From positions 1-39,859 of the forward strand of contig JAAZEB010000150.1 in the NCBI GenBank assembly GCA_012512505.1: DNA of 39,859 nt, given 5' to 3'. How positions within the stretch are numbered: position 1 is the stretch's first letter; each line of letters opens with the position of its first letter. The DNA comes from Armatimonadota bacterium. Lineage in GTDB: Bacteria; Armatimonadota; JAAZEB01. Below are positions 8,665-16,703 of the stretch, one piece after another. Under the pieces are notes generated by a model, which was not told the DNA's origin, did not search any database, and saw only the letters and a program-made list of their open reading frames with translations. The translations under genes and the position numbers were made by a program.

Positions 8665-9945
8665 ATGAAGCTCGCAGACTACACCGAGCTGTGGCAATCG
8701 CTCGGCCTGGACCTGGAGGCGCACGACGGCCTTCTCCGCACCCTCGGCCAGGCCTACAAAGAGATCTACCTCTCGCAAAAGAACCGGCCGGCGGGCATGG
8801 ATTACTTCGACTTCGTCATCTCGGAGATCCATGGCCTGCGCATCCGGGAGCTGGCCGAGGCCAGGAAGGAAGGCCGCATGGTCGTCGGCACCTTCTGCCT
8901 CTACGTGCCCGAGGAGCTGGTGCTGGCCCTGGATGGCATCGCGGTCGGGCTGTGCGCGGGCGCCGACGTTGGCACCGAGGCTGCCGAGCAGGTCCTGCCC
9001 CGGAACACCTGCGCCCTGATCAAGTCCTTCTTCGGCTTCAAGCTGAGCGGCCTCTGCCCCTACACCGAGGTCTGCAACCTGGTGATCGGCGAGACGACCT
9101 GCGATGGCAAGACGAAGGCCTACGAACTCTTCAACGAGTACAAGCCGACCTTCGTCATCGAGGTGCCCCGCATGAAGTCGCCGGCGGCGCGCGCCCTCTG
9201 GCGAAGCGAGCTGGGCCGGCTGGCAGCGAAACTCGAGGAGCTCTCGGGGCAACCCCTCACCGCGGAGAAGTTGAGCGCCGCCGTGCGCACGGTGAATGCC
9301 AAGCGCGCCGCGCTGCACCGCCTGAACGCCCTGCGGCAGGCCGACCCCGCGCCGATCTCCGGCCGTGACGCGCTCCTGATCAACCAGGTGCAGTTCTACG
9401 ACGACCCCGTTCGGTTCACGGAGAAGGTAAATGCCCTGTGCGACGAACTGGAGGAACGCGTCCGGCAAGGGGTCGGCGTGGCGCCGGCCGGTACGCCGCG
9501 GGTCCTCGTCTCCGGCTGCCCGATGGCCGCGCCCAACTGGAAACTCCCCTTCGTCGTCGAGAGCAGCGGCGCCGTGATCGTCGGTGAAGAGTCGTGCGTG
9601 GGCGAGCGTGGCACGCGCCACCTGGTCTCCGAAGAAGGAAGTACGGTCGACGACATCCTGGATCGCCTCGCGGCGCGTTACCTGGAGATCGACTGTGCCG
9701 TCTTCACCCCCAACACGGAGCGCCTGGACCACATCACCGAGATGGCGAAAACCTACGCCGCGGACGGCGTCATCCACTACGCGCTGCAGTTCTGCGCTCC
9801 CTACACGATTGAAGCGGCCCGGGTGGAACGGGCGCTTGCCGCCCAGGAGGTTCCCCTGCTGCGCATCGAGACGGACTACAGCATGGAGGACATGCCGCAG
9901 CTTCAGACGCGCGTGCAGGCGTTCCTGGAGATGGTGCGGGCGTGA
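8665..9945 (+). CDS. Double-cubane-cluster-containing anaerobic reductase (2-hydroxyacyl-CoA dehydratase superfamily, YjiM-like)
   Basis: VVGTFCLYVPEELVLA, LPRNTCALIKSFFGFKLSGLCPY, LVIGETTCDGKTKAYELFNEYKP, VLVSGCPMAAPNWK, VGEESCVGERG, ALQFCAPYTIEA; Cys positions match my recollection of E. coli YjiM. Confidence 0.88.
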   Translation: MKLADYTELWQSLGLDLEAHDGLLRTLGQAYKEIYLSQKNRPAGMDYFDFVISEIHGLRIRELAEARKEGRMVVGTFCLYVPEELVLALDGIAVGLCAGADVGTEAAEQVLPRNTCALIKSFFGFKLSGLCPYTEVCNLVIGETTCDGKTKAYELFNEYKPTFVIEVPRMKSPAARALWRSELGRLAAKLEELSGQPLTAEKLSAAVRTVNAKRAALHRLNALRQADPAPISGRDALLINQVQFYDDPVRFTEKVNALCDELEERVRQGVGVAPAGTPRVLVSGCPMAAPNWKLPFVVESSGAVIVGEESCVGERGTRHLVSEEGSTVDDILDRLAARYLEIDCAVFTPNTERLDHITEMAKTYAADGVIHYALQFCAPYTIEAARVERALAAQEVPLLRIETDYSMEDMPQLQTRVQAFLEMVRA

Positions 9946-10736
9946 GCGTGCGCGCGGCGGGCCTCGACATCGGATCGCGGTCGGTGGAACTGGTGGTGGT
10001 GGAGGGAAGCGACGTAGTGGCCACGGCGCGGATCGACACCACCCCCTCCCTGGAGGCCGACTGCGAGCGCCTGCTGGCGGCGACCTCGTTCGACCGGCTC
10101 GTCGTGACCGGCTACGGGCGCGCGCTGGCCGAGGTGAAGTTCGCCGCCGACAGCGTGACGGAGATCCGCGCCTATGCCCGCGGCGCCGAGGCGTGCTTTC
10201 CGGGGTGCCGCACGGTGCTCGATATCGGCGGCCAAGACACCAAGGCGATCGCGCTGGACGGGCAGGGCCGGGTGGTGAAGTTCGAGATGAACGACCGCTG
10301 CGCCGCCGGCGCCGGCAAGTTCCTCGAGATCATGGCCCAGGCCCTCGGCTATTCCCTTCCGGAGTTCGGCGCCGCGGCCCTTCGCGGCGCCGACTCCCTC
10401 CGCCTCAGCAGCATGTGCGCCGTCTTCGCCGAATCGGAAGTGGTCGGCCTGGTGACGAAAGGAGAGCGCCGGGAAGACATCGCCCGGGCCGTCCACCGGG
10501 CGATTGCGCGCCGCAGCAGCGCCATGCTGCAGCGCGTCTCCACCCGGCCTCCCGTGGTCTTCGCCGGCGGCGCCGCTTTGAACCCCTGCCTGATTCAGAT
10601 GATTAGCGAAGCCCTGGGGCAGGCGGTTCACGTGCCGGAAGACCCGCCGATGCTTGGGGCCCTCGGCGCCGCCCTCCTCGCCCGCGACCGTGATCGTTCC
10701 GCGCATAGCGGCCAACCGCTGACCCCAGGGGCCTGA
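9942..10736 (+). CDS. ASKHA-type activator ATPase (BcrAD/HgdC/YjiL family)
   Basis: [61 protein letters not shown] start overlaps the upstream stop. Confidence 0.92.
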   Translation: MSVRAAGLDIGSRSVELVVVEGSDVVATARIDTTPSLEADCERLLAATSFDRLVVTGYGRALAEVKFAADSVTEIRAYARGAEACFPGCRTVLDIGGQDTKAIALDGQGRVVKFEMNDRCAAGAGKFLEIMAQALGYSLPEFGAAALRGADSLRLSSMCAVFAESEVVGLVTKGERREDIARAVHRAIARRSSAMLQRVSTRPPVVFAGGAALNPCLIQMISEALGQAVHVPEDPPMLGALGAALLARDRDRSAHSGQPLTPGA

Positions 10737-10965
10737 GGACCGAAGGGAGGTCTCCACCGCGCCGCCCTGGCACGCGCCTCCCCGGGAGCACAACAAAATA
10801 TTGGCGGTTTGCCCCCACGGGTGGCGGGGTATACTGGCTTGGACGCATCCGCGGCAAGGACGGGCACGATCCGGCCCCGGCGCGGGAGCGACCAGGGCGC
10901 GCCCCGCCTCGCCCCAGCGGGCGGCGCGGGCTTGCGGCCATCAGGAAGCAGGAGGTTTGCAGCGA

Positions 10966-11172
10966 ATGGCCAGAGGCACGGTCAAGTGGTTCGATGACGC
11001 GAAGGGGTACGGGTTCATCACCCGGCCCGATGGGGAAGACCTCTTCGTCCACTTCTCTTCGATCGAGGGGTCCGGCTACCGTAGCCTGCAGGAGGGCCAG
11101 CCGGTCGAGTTTGACATCGAGCGGGGGGCGAAAGGACTGCAGGCGGTGAACGTGCGCCCGGTGACAGAGTAG
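10966..11172 (+). CDS. Cold-shock domain protein
   Basis: [65 protein letters not shown] ggagg upstream. Confidence 0.95.
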   Translation: MARGTVKWFDDAKGYGFITRPDGEDLFVHFSSIEGSGYRSLQEGQPVEFDIERGAKGLQAVNVRPVTE

Positions 11173-11404
11173 CCCCCACGACCAGGTAGCACCGCATGGG
11201 TTGTGTTGACCAAGACGGGCAACCGCACCGCGGCGTTTCCGGCCGCCGACCGCCGCATGGCGGGGTTTAGTCGGCGCAACCCAGCCCACCCATTCGGGTC
11301 CGGAGACGGGGGATGCGGGCGTGAGGAGGCGACCCGTCTGCAAGGCCTGACGGTTCCCGTTTCCCCTTCTCCCGGTTCGGCCACCGGCGGCGGGGCAGGC
11401 CCGC

Positions 11405-12868
11405 CTACCCCGGATCCAGCGGCCACAGCGGCCGCGGCGCGTGGTGATAGTGGTAGCGGCGGATGTCCGGCGCCGTCAGGCCGGGCGTGTCCACCTCAAT
11501 CATGGCCGCCGCAATCGGGCTATAGGCCGCGCGGTGAGCAATCGCCGCCTTCACCACGATCACCCGCTGCCGCGTCGGCTCGATGCCCAGCGCGCGCAAC
11601 TGCTCCAGGTTCCACATCGGCATCTTGCGCTCGGTCAAGATCAGGGTGAGGCCACCGCACTGGAGCACCACCGTGCGCCCCATGTCGTCCACGATGCCGT
11701 CGCGCATCGGTCCGCGGTTCTGGTAGACCCCGTCGGCAATCAACCGGACGCGGCCCCGCACCGTTACCGGCGGCCCGTGGTGCGCGTCCACCTTGCCCCC
11801 CACCGCCAGCGTCACCTCACTCCGGACGCCCGCGGCAATCGCCTGGGCAACGGCCTCCGGGTCGGCGAGCATCACCACCGCCCCCTGGGCTTCGCGCGCC
11901 AGCAGTTCTGCCAGGAGGAAGGTGCCGTCGCCCGGGGTGCCCCCGCCGACGTTGTCACCCACGTCCACCAGCACCACCGGCCCGCGCGGCGAGGCCAGGG
12001 CCTGGGCCACCGCTTCCGTCGGCCCGGGCGCGTCGGCCGCGAAGGCGTGCCGGTTCTCCCAGGCCCACGCCGTGATCCGGTCGGCGACGGCCTGCGCCCG
12101 GGCATGGTCGCCATCGGCCAGGGCCAGGCAGCCCAGCCCAAGGCACTCCACGTCGGCGTAGGGGAAGCCGGCGGTCACCGAGACCGACAGCAGGCCCGGC
12201 TCAGCCTCCGCGGCGTGCGCCAGCGCGATCAGCGTCGCCATCGGCCCGGCCTCCGTCGCCTGGCGCAGGATGTTCGGCACCAGGGGGGCCTTGCTCAACG
12301 CCAGCGCCGGCCGCACCTCGCCGCGCAGCGTGCGCGCCAATAGCGCCGCGCACTCCCGCCCGCGCTCGCGCAGGTCCACGTGCGGATAGGTGTCGTAGCC
12401 CACCAGGATGTCGGCCTGTTCTGCCATCAGGGGAGAGACGTCAGCGTGGAAGTCGAGCGTGGCGGCAATCGGCACGCTTGGGCCGACCAGGGCGCGCACA
12501 CGCCGCAGCACTTCGCCGTCGCCATCCTGATAGCGCTCCGTCGCCAGCGCTCCGTGCAGGCAGAGGAGCACCCCCGCCACCGGCCCGGCGGCGGCAATGC
12601 GTTCCAGCAACTCGCCCACCAGCGCCTCAAAGGCGTCGTCGGCCACCCTGCCGGCGGGCATCGCCCAGGCCAGGAGGGTGGGCACCAGCTCCAGGCCCTG
12701 CACGGCAGCTTCCTCGGCAAAGCCAGCCACCTCGGAGTTGGTGCCTTGCCAGGCCTCGAGCAGCGCCGCGCCCCGGGTGGTGCTGCCCTGCGCGAACGCC
12801 TCCCGGCCGGTGAGCCGCTCCAGGAAGGTGTTCGACTCGTGGGAGATCCCTCCAACGATGACCCGCAT
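11405..12868 (-). CDS. M81 family (MlrC-like) metallopeptidase
   Basis: MRVIVGGISHESNTFLE...LLCLHGALATE...ATLDFHADVSPLM...GYDTYPHVDLRERG...VLVDVGDNVGGGTPGDGTFLL. Start at the ATG at 12868. Confidence 0.9.
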   Translation of the reverse strand: MRVIVGGISHESNTFLERLTGREAFAQGSTTRGAALLEAWQGTNSEVAGFAEEAAVQGLELVPTLLAWAMPAGRVADDAFEALVGELLERIAAAGPVAGVLLCLHGALATERYQDGDGEVLRRVRALVGPSVPIAATLDFHADVSPLMAEQADILVGYDTYPHVDLRERGRECAALLARTLRGEVRPALALSKAPLVPNILRQATEAGPMATLIALAHAAEAEPGLLSVSVTAGFPYADVECLGLGCLALADGDHARAQAVADRITAWAWENRHAFAADAPGPTEAVAQALASPRGPVVLVDVGDNVGGGTPGDGTFLLAELLAREAQGAVVMLADPEAVAQAIAAGVRSEVTLAVGGKVDAHHGPPVTVRGRVRLIADGVYQNRGPMRDGIVDDMGRTVVLQCGGLTLILTERKMPMWNLEQLRALGIEPTRQRVIVVKAAIAHRAAYSPIAAAMIEVDTPGLTAPDIRRYHYHHAPRPLWPLDPG

Positions 12869-12968
12869 CTGCCCCTCCCCGCCCGGGAGCCGCGGCGCTG
12901 GGCTCCACCGGGCCGACCCGCGCCAAACCGGTTCGGCGCCGCTTTGGCCCAAGGTTTCGCGGCCGCTC

Positions 12969-12997
12969 TTGACACTCCTTGCCTACCGGGTTACAAT
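12969..12997 (+). promoter_or_regulatory. Sigma70-type promoter TTGACA-N17-TACAAT
   Basis: TTGACA 12969-12974, TACAAT 12992-12997, 17-bp spacer; about 500 nt upstream of the NYN gene. Confidence 0.75.
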
Positions 12998-13502
12998 GGA
13001 ACCGTTCGGTGATCCACTCACCGCCCACTACCTTCTCGACTCGCTGCCTGTGCCGCCCCGGCACCCTGCCCAGGGGTTCACCGCGCGTCCCCACCGAGCC
13101 GCTCCCTCACCCACCGGTCGGCATCGCGCCGCCGCGCCCCCACGCCGGCACCCTGGGGTTCCGCCAAGTGGCGTGTAGTTTGCGAAAGGGCATTCGGTGG
13201 TCGAGGTCGAACCTAAACATCACCTTGGGGGATCGGAACGAGAGAGGACCCGGTAGCGGTTGGACCGCGGCACCTGGCACCCGCCGGGCGCGGGGGGCAG
13301 CGGGTTCGGCTGAGAGTGGTTCTGGTCCGTATCCGGTGAGCGACGGCATGGTGCGATGCATCGGCGCGGCTCCGGCCCCGTGGTTTGCCGGAAGCCGTGG
13401 TACAGGCTCTTTGTCAACCTGGCATTCTTCCGCGCTGGCGGTCTTGCTGATGGCCGCCGGTGGTCTATTGGCCTGGTTGTTGCGGGGTGGAAAGGGAGGA
13501 GC

Positions 13503-15683
13503 ATGCGCACAACGGCCCTATTCGTTGATTTGACTGGCATTGATGAAGCCCTGCGCATGGCGTGTTTGCCGGTAGCACCGGCGCTGTTGGCCCAGAAACT
13601 ACGGCGGTCGGCGAAGTTGCTGACCGGAGAACTGGTTGCCTTCGCCTGGGGAATCTGGACGGGCGGGGAGCAAAGTGCTGCCGACGCCTTCCGTCAGGAG
13701 GGTTACGCGCTGCTGAGCGCTGAGGGCGGCGAATCTGGACGCTGCCTCAGCTTCCGCCAGCAGATTGAGGCGCTGGAGGCCGGCCCGCGGCCTCCCGAGG
13801 TTTACGTGCTGGTCAGCCAGGACCCGGAGTTGGCGCCCCTGGCGCACTCCCTGGTGGAAGCCGGCCGCGACGTGCGCGTTTGGGGCCTCGCGTGCTCCAC
13901 CCCGGCGGAGCTGCAGCAGGAAGCCCTCCAGTTCTACAGCCTCGAAGAACTACTGGATCTGCGGGTGCGCTCGCGTGCCCTGTTCATCGATTTTGAAAAC
14001 ATCGCCTTCTGCCTGCACGACCTCGGCTACGCGGTAGACCCGGCGCTGCTGGCGCGGCACCTGCGCGAGCGCGCCGCCCACGGCAACAGCCCGGTGCAAG
14101 CCTTCGCCTATGCCGACTGGCACCGCCTGCCGCCGATGCAGGACGCCTCGGGGCGCAGCCTCAGCTCCGAGGCCCAGCGCTTCTTTGAACTCAGCGATAT
14201 CGATACCCGTTACCTGATCTCCCGCGCCGGCAAGAACACGGCAGATATGCGGATCGCCGACGACATCCGCACCGTGCTGCAAGAGCCGAATCCCCCGGAC
14301 GTGTTTATCATCGCCAGTGGCGACCGCGACTTCGCCCCGGTCATCGACACGCTGCTGCGCCAGGGCCGGGAGGTGATCGTTTGGGGGGTGCGGGGCAAAA
14401 CGAGCCGCAACCTGGCCGAGATGGCCCACGTGGAGTACCTCCAGGAGTTCGTGCCGCTGACGCAGCGGGTGGCCCGCCCCACGGAGCCCGGTGCCGCGCC
14501 GGAACCAGGCGCCGTCGTCGCCGCGGAGACGGTACCTTCGATCTGGACGCCGCTGGTCACGCTGCTGGACGACATCATGGGCCGCAACAACTGGAGCTGG
14601 GTCTCCTTCAGCAAGTTGGTGGCGGAGGCGTGCCACAGCGGCAAGTTCGGCGGCACCGAGGAAGAAACGCGCGACCTGATCAACCAGGCGATCGCCCGGG
14701 GCATCATCCTGCGCGAGCGCATCCCCAACCCGAACCCGAATTACCCGGACCAGTTCATCTGGGCCTGCCGCCCCAACGACGAGAGCCGTGCGGTGCAAGC
14801 CGCCCGCCTGGTGCCAGCGCTGGCCATCGAGTTCATGTGGCGCAGCATCGTGGAGCGCGGGTGGGATTACGTGGCGTTCTCCTTCCTGCTGCGGGAGATG
14901 GCCAACTGCCCAGAACTGTCGCTGCCTGGCTTCAACACCGACGACGATTGGCGCGCGGCCTGGATCAACCACCTCGTGGCCGAGGGAAGGCTGCGCCTGG
15001 AGCGCCGCCCCCATCCGAAGAATCGGCGCGACCTGATGAAGGCGCTGACGATGCCGGAGCAGGACATGCTGGTGCGCATCATCGTCAGCGTGGATAACTT
15101 CTGCGCCACCCGCAACACTACCTGGGAGGCGGCCAGCGCCCTGCTGCAGTACCTGGCGTGCTTCGGGGTAGACGCGGTGCGCGCGGCGCTAGCTGTCGGC
15201 GAGCACTTCGGCTCCTTCCGCCTAGCGAAGTACACCCACCCGGCAGACCCCGAGCGGCCGCCTACCACCGGGATCACCCTCAACCCGGAGGTGCCGTTCG
15301 TGGCGCGTGTCCTCGAGCGGCGCAACACACTGCTGCGCGCCCTCTACGCCGCGCAGGAGCGCGGCGGCGCCAGTTGGGAAAGTGACCTGGCGGCCCTGGT
15401 CGGCGATAAGGCCCCTCTGTGGCGCTCCATCCTCAGCCACGAGCGCATGGTGCGCCCGGCTGAGGTCGCCGCGAACAACGGCCACCGCTACGTCCTCTCA
15501 CGCTCCCACGCCGTCGTCCGCCTGGTATGCGGGCTGCCGCCGGAAGAGGAGGAGGACCGGGACTCCCTGCCGGCCGAGGAAGTGGCACCGGCCGCGCCGG
15601 AGCAGGAGGCCCCCGTGTCCGGCGACCTGGAACCCGCCGGCTCTGGCACGTGGCCGCCCGCCGGCCCTGGTGTGCTCGATTGA
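13503..15683 (+). CDS. Tandem NYN-domain (DUF88/LabA-like) protein with C-terminal winged-helix-like regions
   Basis: First NYN-like block ALFVDLTGIDEAL...VYVLVSQDPELAPLAHSLVEAGRDVRVWG; second complete block ALFIDFENIAFCL...NTADMRIADDIRT...VFIIASGDRDFAPVIDTLLRQGREVIVWGVRG. SD gggagga. Confidence 0.8.
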   Translation: MRTTALFVDLTGIDEALRMACLPVAPALLAQKLRRSAKLLTGELVAFAWGIWTGGEQSAADAFRQEGYALLSAEGGESGRCLSFRQQIEALEAGPRPPEVYVLVSQDPELAPLAHSLVEAGRDVRVWGLACSTPAELQQEALQFYSLEELLDLRVRSRALFIDFENIAFCLHDLGYAVDPALLARHLRERAAHGNSPVQAFAYADWHRLPPMQDASGRSLSSEAQRFFELSDIDTRYLISRAGKNTADMRIADDIRTVLQEPNPPDVFIIASGDRDFAPVIDTLLRQGREVIVWGVRGKTSRNLAEMAHVEYLQEFVPLTQRVARPTEPGAAPEPGAVVAAETVPSIWTPLVTLLDDIMGRNNWSWVSFSKLVAEACHSGKFGGTEEETRDLINQAIARGIILRERIPNPNPNYPDQFIWACRPNDESRAVQAARLVPALAIEFMWRSIVERGWDYVAFSFLLREMANCPELSLPGFNTDDDWRAAWINHLVAEGRLRLERRPHPKNRRDLMKALTMPEQDMLVRIIVSVDNFCATRNTTWEAASALLQYLACFGVDAVRAALAVGEHFGSFRLAKYTHPADPERPPTTGITLNPEVPFVARVLERRNTLLRALYAAQERGGASWESDLAALVGDKAPLWRSILSHERMVRPAEVAANNGHRYVLSRSHAVVRLVCGLPPEEEEDRDSLPAEEVAPAAPEQEAPVSGDLEPAGSGTWPPAGPGVLD

Positions 15684-15701
15684 CTACTTGGAGAAACCTG
15701 G

Positions 15702-16679
15702 ATGGATAGACGGGAACGGATAGCGCGGCAGATCCCCTTTGCCCTCGCCCACACCAACTTCAACTGGCTCGGAAGCAAGTACGAAGGGAAGGTCCGCGAC
15801 AACTATAGCGCCGACGGGCGCCGCTTCATCGTGGTGACCGACCGTCTGAGCGCCTTTGACCGCGTCATCGCCCCAATCCCGTTCAAGGGGGAGGTGCTCA
15901 ACCGCCTGGCGCAGTTCTGGTTCGAGCGCACCGGCCACATCGTCGAAAACCACCTGCTGGCCGTGCCCGACCCCAACGTGATGGTGGCCAAGGAGTGCCA
16001 GCCGCTGCCGGTGGAAGTGGTGGTGCGCGCCTACCTGACGGGCGTGACCAGCACCTCCATTTGGACTCAGTACCAGCAAGGCGCGCGCGTCTTCTGCGGG
16101 CACCAGTTGGCCGAGGGGATGGTGAAGAACCAGCCCCTCCCCGAACCGATTGTCACCCCCTCCACCAAGGCAGCGAAGGGCGGGCACGACGAGTCCGTCT
16201 CCGCCGAGGAGATCGTGCGCCGGGGGTTGCTGTCGGCGGAGCTGATGCAGCAGGTCTCCGAGGTAAGCCTGGCGCTGTTCCGCTTCGGCTCGGAACTGCT
16301 GGCGCAGCACGGGCTGATCCTGGTCGACACCAAGTACGAGTTCGGCCTGTATGAGGGCCGCCTCCACTTGATTGACGAGATCCACACGCCAGACTCCTCG
16401 CGCTTCTGGATCCGCGATACCTACGCGGAGCGGTTTGCCCGGGGCGAGGAGCCGGAGAAGATCGACAAGGAGTACCTCCGCGAGTGGCTGGCGCAGCAAG
16501 GCTTCCGCGGTGAGGGAGAGATCCCGACCATTCCAGAGGCGGTGGTTGCGGAGACGGCCTACCGCTACCTGACCGCCGCCGAGCGGATCATGGGCCAATC
16601 GCTGGATCTCACCGTGGGGGAAGTGGCCGGGCGCATCGAGCGCAACCTCCGCCGCTACCTGGCCGAGCAGGCAGGCTAA
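15702..16679 (+). CDS. purC: Phosphoribosylaminoimidazole-succinocarboxamide synthase
   Basis: GSKYEGKVRDNYSADGRRFIVVTDRLSAFDRVI...VEVVVRAYLTGVTSTS...ILVDTKYEFGL...LIDEIHTPDSSRFW. Confidence 0.97.
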   Translation: MDRRERIARQIPFALAHTNFNWLGSKYEGKVRDNYSADGRRFIVVTDRLSAFDRVIAPIPFKGEVLNRLAQFWFERTGHIVENHLLAVPDPNVMVAKECQPLPVEVVVRAYLTGVTSTSIWTQYQQGARVFCGHQLAEGMVKNQPLPEPIVTPSTKAAKGGHDESVSAEEIVRRGLLSAELMQQVSEVSLALFRFGSELLAQHGLILVDTKYEFGLYEGRLHLIDEIHTPDSSRFWIRDTYAERFARGEEPEKIDKEYLREWLAQQGFRGEGEIPTIPEAVVAETAYRYLTAAERIMGQSLDLTVGEVAGRIERNLRRYLAEQAG

Positions 16680-16703
16680 CGGCTCCCTGGTAGCCCCGCC
16701 CCC

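Noticed and set aside
13150-13420. RNase P RNA, tmRNA, SRP RNA or 6S RNA
   Set aside because: None of the signature motifs I know for these RNAs (e.g. GAGGAAAGTCCGGGC, GGTCAGGTCCGGAAGGAAGCAGCC) is present.
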